From contig OZ252296.1 in assembly GCA_965250245.1 (NCBI GenBank), forward strand, positions 4,154,001 to 4,218,000: DNA of 64,000 bases, given 5' to 3'. Of the stretch, positions 34,026 through 42,623 are shown in pieces. The translations under genes and the position numbers were made by a program. Positions within the stretch are counted from its first letter, which is position 1. Each line of letters starts with the position of its first letter. This stretch comes from JABDIP01 sp965250245. Lineage in GTDB: Bacteria; Pseudomonadota; Alphaproteobacteria; DSM-16000; Inquilinaceae. The notes below the pieces were generated by a model. The model was not told the DNA's origin. It saw only the letters and a list, made by a program, of their open reading frames with translations, and made no database searches.

Positions 34026-35735
34026 ATGACGACCCCAACCCCGGCCACCGGCGCCGAAGCGTTGCTGATGAGCCTGAAGGCCAACGGCATCGACTACCTG
34101 TTCGGCAATGCCGGCAATGATTTCGCGCCGATCATCGAAGCCTTCGTCGCCAAGGGCGCGACCGGTCTGCTGCCCACGCCGCTGACCATCCCGCACGAGA
34201 CCGCGACGGTCGGCATGGCCCATGGCTATTACCTGATGACCGGCCGGCCGCAGGCGGCGATGGTGCATGTGCATGTCGGCCTCGCCAACGCCACGCTGAA
34301 CCTGATCAACGCCGCCAGCGACAACATTCCCGTGGTCATGATGGCCGGCCGTACGCCGCTGACCGAGCATGACCGGCCCGGCGCGCGGCTGACCCAGATC
34401 CAGTACGGCCAGGAGGTCTACGACCAGACCGCACTGGTCCGCGGCATCACCAAGTTCGACTACGAGCTGCGCTATCCTGAACAGGCCGCCAGCCTGCCGA
34501 CCCGGGCCGTCACCATCGCCATGAGCGAGCCGCGCGGCCCGGTCTACCTAGGACTGCCGCGCGAACCGCTCTGCGAGCCCTGGCCGGACGGCGTCGCCTA
34601 CGCCCCGCCCAACCAGGCGCAGGTCTCGCCCGCCGGCCCCGACAGCGGCGCGATCGATGAGGCGGCGGCGCTGCTGGCCCGGGCCGAGCGGCCGCTGGTC
34701 ATCGCCCAGCGCGGCGACCCCGCCGGCCTGGTCGGCGGCGCCCTGTCTGCGCTGGCCAGTGACTGCGCCCTGCCGGTCGTCGAATTCATGCCGATCCGCA
34801 ACACCATGGCCGCCGACGACCCGATGCTGCTCGGCTATGCCATCGCCGAGCCGCTCGCCGAAGCCGATGTGGTGCTGGTGGTGGACGCCGTGGTGCCGTG
34901 GATCGAGCGCCACCATCGGCCCGCCACCGGCAAGACGATCATCCATCTGGGCCCGGACCCTCTGTTCCAGCGCATGCCGGTGCGCAGCTTCCAATCCGAC
35001 CTGGCGATTGCCGGCGATCCGGCGCTGTCGTTGGAGGCGCTGCGGGCAGCGCTCATCGAGCGGCAGGGCGACGTCACCGGCCGCCGAACCGCGATCGCCG
35101 AGCGGACCCGCGACCGACTGGCAAAGGCGCGCAAGGCGGCCGAACGCGGTTCCGGCTCGCCCATGGGCGCCGCCTGGATCGCCCGATGCCTGTCCGACGC
35201 CATGGACGACGATGCCGTGGTCATCAATGAGCTCGGCGTCCCGCCCGGCGCCATGGACCTGAAGGGCCCGAACCGCTTCTTCGCCTCGCCCTATGCCGGC
35301 GGGCTCGGTCTCGGCATGACCGCGGCGCTCGGCGCCCAGCTCGCCGATCGCGACCGGCTGACCATCGCCTGCATCGGCGATGGCTCGTACATCTTCGCCA
35401 ACCCGGTGGCCTGCCACCAGATCGCCGAGGCGCACGACCTGCCGATCCTGACGGTGGTGAAGAACAACGGCGCCTGGAACGCGGTGCGGCAATCGACCCT
35501 GGACGTGCACCCGGACGGCGCCGCCGCCAGCCTCAACGCGCGCATGCCCTTCGTCTCGCTGGAGCCGTCGCCGGCCTATACCGAGATCGCCGCCGCCAGC
35601 CGGGCCCATGTTGAGCGGGTGGAGGCCGGCGCCGACCTTCCTGGTGCCCTCGCCCGCGCGATCGAGGTGATCCGCAGCGAACGGCGCCAGGCGATGCTCG
35701 AGCTGAAGGTCGAACTCTCCGACGCGCATCTGTGA
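34026..35735 (+). CDS. Thiamine-diphosphate-dependent enzyme (acetolactate synthase/decarboxylase superfamily)
   Basis: 569 residues. The three-domain order of the POX/ALS family is visible. The N-terminal Pyr domain has the catalytic Glu in IPHETATVGMAHGYY. The middle domain is LLARAERPLVIAQRGD onward. The C-terminal PP domain has the thiamine diphosphate motif beginning CIGDGSYIFANP and ending VKNNGAWNAVR. It resembles the decarboxylase/benzoylformate-like branch more than biosynthetic AHAS, because there is no adjacent small subunit. The substrate is unknown. It is the first gene of a plus-strand catabolic run. Confidence 0.88.
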   Translation: MTTPTPATGAEALLMSLKANGIDYLFGNAGNDFAPIIEAFVAKGATGLLPTPLTIPHETATVGMAHGYYLMTGRPQAAMVHVHVGLANATLNLINAASDNIPVVMMAGRTPLTEHDRPGARLTQIQYGQEVYDQTALVRGITKFDYELRYPEQAASLPTRAVTIAMSEPRGPVYLGLPREPLCEPWPDGVAYAPPNQAQVSPAGPDSGAIDEAAALLARAERPLVIAQRGDPAGLVGGALSALASDCALPVVEFMPIRNTMAADDPMLLGYAIAEPLAEADVVLVVDAVVPWIERHHRPATGKTIIHLGPDPLFQRMPVRSFQSDLAIAGDPALSLEALRAALIERQGDVTGRRTAIAERTRDRLAKARKAAERGSGSPMGAAWIARCLSDAMDDDAVVINELGVPPGAMDLKGPNRFFASPYAGGLGLGMTAALGAQLADRDRLTIACIGDGSYIFANPVACHQIAEAHDLPILTVVKNNGAWNAVRQSTLDVHPDGAAASLNARMPFVSLEPSPAYTEIAAASRAHVERVEAGADLPGALARAIEVIRSERRQAMLELKVELSDAHL

Positions 35736-35808
35736 GCGTTGACGCAGGCGGCATGGCGGCGGACCCTGTTGCCAACCGACCGGGTAGGAGGAATGCGGAG
35801 GAGACGAG

Positions 35809-37299
35809 ATGACGGACAGCAACATCGATCAGCCGATCACGACGCAGCTCTTCATCGACGGCGCGCTCCGCCCCAGCGCCGATGCCGGCACATATGCGAT
35901 CCACAATCCGGCCCGGCCGGATGAGCTCGTCGGCCATGCCGCCAAGGCGACGACGGCGGACATCGACACCGCCTGCAAGGCGGCGCATGCGGCATTTCCG
36001 GCCTGGTCGGCGAAGAGCTATGCCGAGCGCGCCGAATTGCTGATGGCCATCGCCGACCATCTGGTCGCCGATGAGGAGGATGTGAAATACCGCTCGCGCC
36101 TGTTCTGCCGCGAGCACGGCAAGATCATCCGCGAGACGCTGCTGGAAATGACCCGACTCGGCGACCGGTTCCGCCTGACGGCCGCCTATGCCGACCGCCT
36201 CGCCGCAGACGAGCAGATCCCGGGACCGCCCTTCGACACCATCATCACCCGCCAGCCGCGCGGGGTGGCGGCGCTGATCGTGCCCTGGAACTGGCCGCTG
36301 TCGATCCTCGGTGCCAAGCTGCCGCAGGCCCTGATGGCCGGCAACACGGTGGTGGTGAAGCCCTCCCACAGCTCCGCCCTGGCGCCGGCGCTGACCATCC
36401 AGAAGATCGCGGAGAAGCTGCCGCCGGGCGTCCTCAACCTGGTGACCGGCAAGTCGGACGAGATCGGCGACGCCCTGGTCGGCCACCCGCTGGTCCGCAC
36501 AGTGAACTTCACCGGATCGATCGGCGTCGGCCGCCATGTGATGAAGGTGGCCGCCGACACCATCACGCCGGTGACGCTGGAACTCGGCGGCAACGATCCC
36601 GCGCTCGTGCTGGAGGATGCGGAGCTCGACGCGGGCGCGTTCCAACGCATGTATCTCGGCACCTTCGCCTCGTCCGGCCAGATCTGCATGGCGCTGAAGC
36701 GGCTCTACGTGCACCGCTCGCGCTATGACGAGGTGGTCGACGGCATGACCGCCGCCTGCGGCCGCGCGGTGGTCGGCGACGGGCTGCTGCCCGAGACCAA
36801 TATGGGCCCGGTCAACAATCCCAAGCAGCTCGCCACCGTCACCGGCATGATCGCGGAGGCCCGGGCCGCCGGCGCCGATCTCAAGGAACTCGGCCAGGTA
36901 CCGGATGAGGACCTCTACGCCAAGGGCTACTTCCAGAAACCGGCCCTGGTCTTCGATCCGGACCCGGCCCTGCGCGTGGTGCGCGAGGAACAGTTCGGGC
37001 CGGCCCTGCCGATTATGCCCTTCGACAGCGACGACGAGGCGATCGAGAAGGCCAATGACAGCGAGTACGGGCTGTGCTCGTCGGTCTGGACCCAGGATCG
37101 GGACCGCGCCGTCGCCATCGCCCGCCGGCTGGAGGCCGGATACACCTACCTCAACGGCCACGGGCCGATGGCCCAGGACAGTCGCGGGCCGTTCGGCGGC
37201 TTCAAGCAATCCGGCATCGGCCGCAATCTCGGCTACGAGGGCATCCTGGCGTTCCAGGAGCCGCACAGCATCTCCAGCCAACCGGGCTGGCTGCTCTAG
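35809..37299 (+). CDS. NAD(P)-dependent aldehyde dehydrogenase
   Basis: 496 residues; GGAGGAGACGAG directly precedes ATG 35809. ALDH superfamily: VPWNWPLSILGAKLPQAL and VVVKPSHSS (cofactor side), NFTGSIGVGRHVM, the general base Glu in LELGGNDPALVL, the catalytic Cys in FASSGQICMALKR, and EEQFGPALPIMPF. It would oxidise an aldehyde to an acid, plausibly the aldehyde made by the TPP enzyme or by the DapA-family aldolase. 73 bases after the TPP-enzyme gene. Confidence 0.93.
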   Translation: MTDSNIDQPITTQLFIDGALRPSADAGTYAIHNPARPDELVGHAAKATTADIDTACKAAHAAFPAWSAKSYAERAELLMAIADHLVADEEDVKYRSRLFCREHGKIIRETLLEMTRLGDRFRLTAAYADRLAADEQIPGPPFDTIITRQPRGVAALIVPWNWPLSILGAKLPQALMAGNTVVVKPSHSSALAPALTIQKIAEKLPPGVLNLVTGKSDEIGDALVGHPLVRTVNFTGSIGVGRHVMKVAADTITPVTLELGGNDPALVLEDAELDAGAFQRMYLGTFASSGQICMALKRLYVHRSRYDEVVDGMTAACGRAVVGDGLLPETNMGPVNNPKQLATVTGMIAEARAAGADLKELGQVPDEDLYAKGYFQKPALVFDPDPALRVVREEQFGPALPIMPFDSDDEAIEKANDSEYGLCSSVWTQDRDRAVAIARRLEAGYTYLNGHGPMAQDSRGPFGGFKQSGIGRNLGYEGILAFQEPHSISSQPGWLL

Positions 37300-37308
37300 C
37301 GGCCCGTC

Positions 37309-38094
37309 ATGATTCCGCTTCCGATGCTGATGGTCGCCCCGAACGGGGCGCGGCGCGGCAAGGCCGACCATCCGGAACTGCCGGTGACGATCCCGGAGAT
37401 CGTCGCCACGGCCGTGGCCTGCTCACAAGCCGGCGCGACCGGAATCCATGCCCATGTCCGCGATGCCGAAGGGCGTCATGTGCTGGATGTCGGGCTCTAC
37501 AGGGAGTTGATGGCGGAGCTGGCAACCGCGGTGCCGGAGATGTTCGTCCAGGTCACCAGCGAGGCGGCCGGCCGGTATGGCCCGGCGGAGCAGCGGGCGG
37601 TGGTCGAGGCGCTTGCGCCGCCCTCCGTCTCGGTCGCGCTGCGCGAGATGATCCCGGACGCGTCGGAGCTGCCGGCCGCACGTCGCTTCTACAACTGGGC
37701 CGCGGAGGCCGGTGTGGCCATCCACCATATCGCCTATGCCCGCGACGAGCTGGAGCGCCTGTTGTCGCTGATCGGAGATGGCACGATTCCCGGCACCGCC
37801 CACCAGATCATGCTGGTGCTCGGCAGCTATGACGGAAGCCGGGAGAGCCACGCGGACGACATCCCGGATCTGATCGCGCCGATCGCCGCGGCACCGCCGG
37901 GCTGGGCGCTGGATTGGATGCTCTGCGCCTTCGGGCCGAACGAGACCCCCTGCCTTGCCCGCGCCATCGCGCTGGGCGGCAAGGCCCGGGTCGGGTTCGA
38001 GAACTCGCTGTGGAACGCCGATGGCGGCCTCGCCCGCGACAATGCCGAGCGGGTCGCCGAGATCGTTGCGGCCGCCGGCCTTCAAGCCGGGTAA
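37309..38094 (+). CDS. BKACE-family (3-keto-5-aminohexanoate cleavage-type) protein
   Basis: 261 residues, starting 9 bases after the aldehyde dehydrogenase stop. TIM-barrel beta-keto acid cleavage enzyme family: MLMVAPNGARRGKADHPELPVTIPEI at the N-terminus, the zinc His pair in GIHAHVRDAEG, FVQVTSEAAGRYG, and VGFENSLWNADG near the end. These enzymes typically split a beta-keto acid with acetyl-CoA. It is shorter than the canonical members, and the substrate cannot be predicted. Confidence 0.85.
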   Translation: MIPLPMLMVAPNGARRGKADHPELPVTIPEIVATAVACSQAGATGIHAHVRDAEGRHVLDVGLYRELMAELATAVPEMFVQVTSEAAGRYGPAEQRAVVEALAPPSVSVALREMIPDASELPAARRFYNWAAEAGVAIHHIAYARDELERLLSLIGDGTIPGTAHQIMLVLGSYDGSRESHADDIPDLIAPIAAAPPGWALDWMLCAFGPNETPCLARAIALGGKARVGFENSLWNADGGLARDNAERVAEIVAAAGLQAG

Positions 38095-38158
38095 CATCTC
38101 CCAAGAGCCACCGGGGCACGGGCGGCATGGCGACCGGCCGTACAACGAGGAGCCATTG

Positions 38159-39088
38159 ATGACCAAGGCCCGTCACGGGATCTATGCCGCCGCCATCTCT
38201 CCCTTCGCCGCCGACGGGTCGCTGGACGCGGCCAAGTCGATCGCCTATTGCCGCAATCTGGTGGGCGAGGGCGGCTGCGACGGCGTCGCGCCGCTCGGCA
38301 CCAATGGCGAAGGCAACTCGATCGCGTTCCGTGAGCGCCTCGCCCTGCCGGCCGCCTTCGCCGAGAGCGGGCTGGCCCCGGATCAGGTGATCTTCGGCAC
38401 CGGCGCCTGCGCCGTCGCGGATGCCACGGCCTTCACCCGCGCGGCCCTGGATGCCGGTTTCCCGAACGTCCTGGTGCTGCCGCCCTTCTATTACAAATCG
38501 GTCGGCGAAGACGGGCTCTACGCCTATTTCGCCCGGCTGATCGAGGGCGTCGGCGACGACCGGCTCAGGGTCTACCTCTACCACTTCCCCAAGATGTCGA
38601 TGACGCCCATCCCGGTCGATGTGGTGACCCGCCTGAAGGCGGCGTTCGGCCCGCTCATCGCTGGGCTCAAGGATTCCAGCGGCGATCTCGGCCAATCCCT
38701 CGCCTTCGTTGAGGCAACGGGCGGCTCGGATGCCGATTTCGACGTCTTCCCCTCCAGCGAGGCGCTACTGTTCGATGCGCTGGCCGCCGGCTGCGCCGGC
38801 ATCATCTCCGGTTCGGCCAACGCCTTCGCCCGTAAGGCCCGCGCCGCCCGCGACGCCACGGGGGCCGACCGCGAACCCGCCATCGCCGCGGTCAAGGCGG
38901 CCCGCGCCCTGGCCGAGCGATACCCGATGATCGCCGCCATGAAACGCATCGAGGCCTGGCGGACCGGCGACGAGGGCTGGCTGCGCGTCGCCCCGCCGCT
39001 GGTCCCTCTGACCGCGACCCAGGAAGCCGAGCTGCGCACGGAACTCGACGCCCTGGAGAGCGCGACGGAACCGGCGACCGCAACCTGA
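38159..39088 (+). CDS. Dihydrodipicolinate synthase-family aldolase/dehydratase
   Basis: 309 residues from ATG 38159, with GAGGAG at 38147-38152. Class I pyruvate-type aldolase barrel: GIYAAAISPFAADGSLD, the pyruvate-binding loop LGTNGEGNSI (in place of GTTGE), the Tyr in VYLYHFPKM, and the Schiff-base Lys in IAGLKDSSGDL. In this catabolic context a 2-keto-3-deoxy-sugar-acid aldolase or dehydratase is more likely than lysine biosynthesis. It could supply the pathway end for the uronate locus that follows; this is inference from position. Confidence 0.87.
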   Translation: MTKARHGIYAAAISPFAADGSLDAAKSIAYCRNLVGEGGCDGVAPLGTNGEGNSIAFRERLALPAAFAESGLAPDQVIFGTGACAVADATAFTRAALDAGFPNVLVLPPFYYKSVGEDGLYAYFARLIEGVGDDRLRVYLYHFPKMSMTPIPVDVVTRLKAAFGPLIAGLKDSSGDLGQSLAFVEATGGSDADFDVFPSSEALLFDALAAGCAGIISGSANAFARKARAARDATGADREPAIAAVKAARALAERYPMIAAMKRIEAWRTGDEGWLRVAPPLVPLTATQEAELRTELDALESATEPATAT

Positions 39089-39103
39089 CCCGGTTGCCGC
39101 CGC

Positions 39104-40141
39104 CTAGGCGTCTCGCGGGCCGGCGACGCTGTCGCGCTCGACGATGCGGCAGCCAAGCTCAAGGCGTCGGGCGGCGCGGTCCGGATTGGAATCCAGCAAC
39201 TGGTCTTCCAGCAGCCAGAGGGCGGAGACGCCGACCTGATCCAGGGGGATATGGACCGTTGACAGCGGCGGGGTGCTGAGCTGTCCCGGCATGATGTCGT
39301 CGAAGCCCAGCACCGATACGTCGGCCGGGACCGCATGGCCCTCCTGCTTGAGCGCCCGCATGGCGCCGAGCGCGATGTTGTCGGCGGCGCAGAAGAAGGC
39401 CGTGGTCGTCCCCAGCCCGCCGCGCTGGCGCAGCCAGGCGCGCAGGCCGGCCTCCGCCAGATCGGGCTCGAACCCGTCGATGAGGATGGTCGACTCGTCC
39501 CCCTGCAACAGCCCGTTCGCCTCCATGGCGTCGCGGAAACCGTCGGCCCGCTGGCGGATCGTCTGGCGCCCGGGCCAGGTGATGTGCCGGATGTCGCAAT
39601 GGCCGCGATCGATCAGCCATTGGGTGCCGAGCCGGGCGGCATAGCGGTCCTCGGCCGACACCGAGTCGATGCGCATGGACGGGTCCTGGCCGTTGATCAG
39701 GACCGTCGGCACGCCCAGGGCGTGGATCGCGCGGAGCAGCTGCGGATCGTCGTCGTAGAACAGGATCAGCCCGTCGGTGCCGGACGCCTTCACCGTGCCG
39801 GCGATCTTGCGGGCATCGATGGCCCGGCCCGGCGACACTTCGGGCACGATCTGCACCCCGCGCCGGCCGCATTCCTGGCGCAGCGCGTTCAGCACGGTCC
39901 AGGAGACGTAATTCAAATCGCTGTGCGGCAACAGCTCTTCCGGGACGCCGAGAACGATCGACCGCAGCGCGGAGATGGTCGCCTTGCGCCGCCGCTTTTC
40001 CAGGTAGCCGACCTGCCGCGCGATCTCCAGCACCCGCTTCTGCACACTGCCGCTGATCGACGCGGTGCCGTTCAGCACGTGCGAGACGGTGCTGATGGAG
40101 ACGCCCGCCTCCTCGGCGATATGCTTCAGACCTCGTGCCAT
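39104..40141 (-). CDS. LacI-family transcriptional regulator
   Basis: 345 residues from ATG 40141; the upstream open frame lies in the next gene. Helix-turn-helix at the N-terminus: GLKHIAEEAGVSISTVSHVLNG, then the hinge helix region. A periplasmic-binding-protein-like effector domain follows (IVLGVPEELLPH, GLILFYDDDP, VLINGQDPSMRIDSV, FFCAADNIALGAMRALKQEG, VSVLGFDDIMPGQLSTPPLSTV). It is the last gene of the minus-strand glycan operon and convergent with the DapA-family gene. It probably represses this operon and the divergent transporter operon in response to a sugar ligand. Confidence 0.93.
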   Translation of the reverse strand: MARGLKHIAEEAGVSISTVSHVLNGTASISGSVQKRVLEIARQVGYLEKRRRKATISALRSIVLGVPEELLPHSDLNYVSWTVLNALRQECGRRGVQIVPEVSPGRAIDARKIAGTVKASGTDGLILFYDDDPQLLRAIHALGVPTVLINGQDPSMRIDSVSAEDRYAARLGTQWLIDRGHCDIRHITWPGRQTIRQRADGFRDAMEANGLLQGDESTILIDGFEPDLAEAGLRAWLRQRGGLGTTTAFFCAADNIALGAMRALKQEGHAVPADVSVLGFDDIMPGQLSTPPLSTVHIPLDQVGVSALWLLEDQLLDSNPDRAARRLELGCRIVERDSVAGPRDA

Positions 40142-40181
40142 GCGCGTCCTGCCCCTGCGAGCCGTGCGGCCACGGTTGGGC

Positions 40182-41552
40182 TCACGGAGTGTCCCGGGTG
40201 ACCGTACCGTCGCCAAATTGCGCCGGATTCGGGTTCCAGTCGACCGGCAAGGGGTTCGGGCGCCGGATTTCGACCGACCGGCAGGTCAGACCATCGACAT
40301 GCTCGGCCCAGAGTCCGGGCAGGCCGTCGGGATAGGGCGCAAGACCGATGACCCGGCCATTGCCGTCCAGCATCCAGGCGTTCCGGCGGCCCACGGCCGG
40401 GTCGTGATGATCCGCCAGGTCCGCCGCGGTCGGCCGCAGATCCAGCTCGGGCACGACCGACCCGGTTCCGGGGACCTGATCCAGCGAGAGGTCCTCGAGG
40501 CTGATCCGCCGCAGCGGCCGCTCGGGCATGCCGACCAGCGTGATCGCCGATTCCATGGCACCGCGTATCCCCTCGACGACGATGTCGCGGACATCGCCGG
40601 GCAGCCGGCCCGGCCGTCGCGGCACGGCATTGATCGTGACTGCCTCGCCATTGCCCCAGAAGCCGTCCGGCGTCCAATGGCAATCGACGCTCGACCGCGC
40701 GAAACGGATGCGCTCGATCATGCCGCCATCCCGCGAGAAGACGCCGAACGCCCGGTTGGACTCGGCGATCATGCACTCCGCGATGCTGATGTCGCGGATG
40801 TCGCGATGGGTCTCGGTTCCGATCTTGATGGCGCAGCTGTTGGACCGCAGCGTGCAGCCGGTCACCGTGATGCGCTCGCTGGGCTGGGCCAGCGCTGCAT
40901 CCGACACATCCGACGTCTTGACGCAGATGCAGTCGTCGGCCGCCTCGATGGCGCAGTCGCGGACCAGCCCGTCCTGGCAGCCGTCGAAATTCACCCCGTC
41001 GGTATTCGGCATCAGCATGTCGTTGCGGATCACGCAATCCTCGACCCGGACGTCGCGACAGCCCACCAGGTGGATGGTCCACATCGGCGCGGCCCGGATG
41101 TTCAGGCGATGGATCCGGACCTCCTGGCACGCCTCCAGGACGATGATGCGCGGACGGTGTTCCGCCGCCCAGCGGACGCCCCGAACGAGCGTGTCGCCCT
41201 CACACCACGCGTTGCCCTGGCCGTCGATCCAGCCGGGGCCGGTGATGGCGACGTTGCGCGCGCCACGGGCGGTGATCAGGGCACGGTCGGAATTCTCGGC
41301 GACGACGGAAACCGTGCCGGCCACATAATCCGCGTAGTCCGTCGACGCCTTGAGGATCGCGCCCTCGGACAGGTGCAGCTCGGTGTTGTCCAGCAGGCGG
41401 ACCGCGCCGCAATCCCAGACACCGGCGGGCAGCACGACCCGCCCGCCGCCGCGGGCGTGTGCCGTATCGATCGACGCCTGCAGCGCGTCGGTGATGTCGG
41501 CGCCGCGGCTGGGCGGCAACACGGGGAACTCGAAATCCGGCATCAGCACCAT
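40182..41552 (-). CDS. Glycoside hydrolase family 28-type (polygalacturonase-like) protein, cytoplasmic
   Basis: 456 residues, a right-handed parallel beta-helix with many short strand repeats. GH28 landmarks: PNTDGVNF (183-190, first catalytic Asp) and AADDCICVKT (204-213, the Asp pair). The usual GHG with its His is replaced by SNSCAIKIG (237-245), and the RIK site is replaced by NRAFG (266-270), so substrate or mechanism may differ from polygalacturonase. No signal peptide is present, although most GH28 enzymes are secreted. It ends 40 bases before the LacI regulator and starts 3 bases after the GH105-type gene. Confidence 0.83.
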   Translation of the reverse strand: MVLMPDFEFPVLPPSRGADITDALQASIDTAHARGGGRVVLPAGVWDCGAVRLLDNTELHLSEGAILKASTDYADYVAGTVSVVAENSDRALITARGARNVAITGPGWIDGQGNAWCEGDTLVRGVRWAAEHRPRIIVLEACQEVRIHRLNIRAAPMWTIHLVGCRDVRVEDCVIRNDMLMPNTDGVNFDGCQDGLVRDCAIEAADDCICVKTSDVSDAALAQPSERITVTGCTLRSNSCAIKIGTETHRDIRDISIAECMIAESNRAFGVFSRDGGMIERIRFARSSVDCHWTPDGFWGNGEAVTINAVPRRPGRLPGDVRDIVVEGIRGAMESAITLVGMPERPLRRISLEDLSLDQVPGTGSVVPELDLRPTAADLADHHDPAVGRRNAWMLDGNGRVIGLAPYPDGLPGLWAEHVDGLTCRSVEIRRPNPLPVDWNPNPAQFGDGTVTRDTP

Positions 41553-41555
41553 CCG

Positions 41556-42623
41556 CTACCACCCGGCCAGTTCGATCAGGAGCAGGCTGGCCAGCGCCTG
41601 TCCGTAGGGCGCGGCGACGTCCGGGATCAGGCGGTAGAACTCCAGATCGTGGCCCATCGGCGTGCCGTCCGATGTTCCCCGGACAATGCCCTGCTCGTCG
41701 ATGCGCTCGAGGACGGCCCGCGCGGCGCGTTCCGCCGGGTCGTAGAATTCCGGCTCGATCAGCCCCTCCCGGATGCCGGCCAGGATGCCGTAGCCGAAGC
41801 CGGCGGTCGCCGAGGTCTCCGGCGGCGAGTCGGGATCGTCGAGCAGGGTCGTCCACAGCCCGTCCGGCCGCTGGCAGGCGATCACCGCGTCCACCTGGCT
41901 CCGGTAAATCTGGGCGAGATACCGCCCGAGCGCTGGATTGCCTGGCGGCGCCAGGCGGAACAGCTCCGGGATGGCGATGGTGATCCACGCATTGCCGCGG
42001 GCCCACAAGGCGCGGGCATAATTGTGCCGGCCGTGGAACGTCCAGCCGTGGAACCAGAGCCCGGTCGCGCGGTCGGCCAGGAACCGGGCATGCACCAGGA
42101 ACTGATAATGGGCGTCCGCGGTCCATTCCGGGTGGTCGAGCAGCCGGCCGGCCCGCGCCATGAACAGGGCCGCCATGAACAGCGTGTCGTCCCAGAGCTG
42201 GCCGTCATTGGCCTGCTCCTTGACGACGTGCTGATAGCCGCGCTCCTCGGTCCGCGGCAGTTCCTCATGGATCCACCCCGCCCAGTCGCGGATCAGGTCC
42301 CGCCAGTCGGGCCGTTCGAACCGGTCCGCCAGCAGGGTCAGCGCCAGCATGGGCGCCGTGCTGTTGATCTGCCGCGCCGGAAGGCCGCCGGCGATCTGCC
42401 GGTCATACCAGTCGACCAGCCCGTCCATCAGGTCCGTGTCGCCGGACAGCTCGGCATGGCGGAGATAGCCGTAGAGCCCGACGCCGACCTCCCAGTCCCA
42501 TTCGACGAAGCCGATATGCCGCCCGTCGCCCGCACCCGGACCGGTGTCGTCGATGCCGTTCAGACGGCGGAACCCGTCCGACACCTTCTCCAGCGCCCGA
42601 AGACAGACCGCCTGGTCAAGCAT
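41556..42623 (-). CDS. Glycoside hydrolase family 88/105-type unsaturated glycuronyl hydrolase, cytoplasmic
   Basis: 355 residues, an (alpha/alpha)6 barrel of the YteR/YesR type. The catalytic Asp is in LWDDTLFMA (143-151). WFHGWTFH (190-197) and WARGNAW (207-213) match the substrate-binding and catalytic pieces of rhamnogalacturonyl hydrolases, and GQAL is near the end. It should hydrate and remove the unsaturated uronic acid left by a polysaccharide lyase. No signal peptide. Its start overlaps the preceding gene by 8 bases, so translation is coupled. Confidence 0.85.
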   Translation of the reverse strand: MLDQAVCLRALEKVSDGFRRLNGIDDTGPGAGDGRHIGFVEWDWEVGVGLYGYLRHAELSGDTDLMDGLVDWYDRQIAGGLPARQINSTAPMLALTLLADRFERPDWRDLIRDWAGWIHEELPRTEERGYQHVVKEQANDGQLWDDTLFMAALFMARAGRLLDHPEWTADAHYQFLVHARFLADRATGLWFHGWTFHGRHNYARALWARGNAWITIAIPELFRLAPPGNPALGRYLAQIYRSQVDAVIACQRPDGLWTTLLDDPDSPPETSATAGFGYGILAGIREGLIEPEFYDPAERAARAVLERIDEQGIVRGTSDGTPMGHDLEFYRLIPDVAAPYGQALASLLLIELAGW

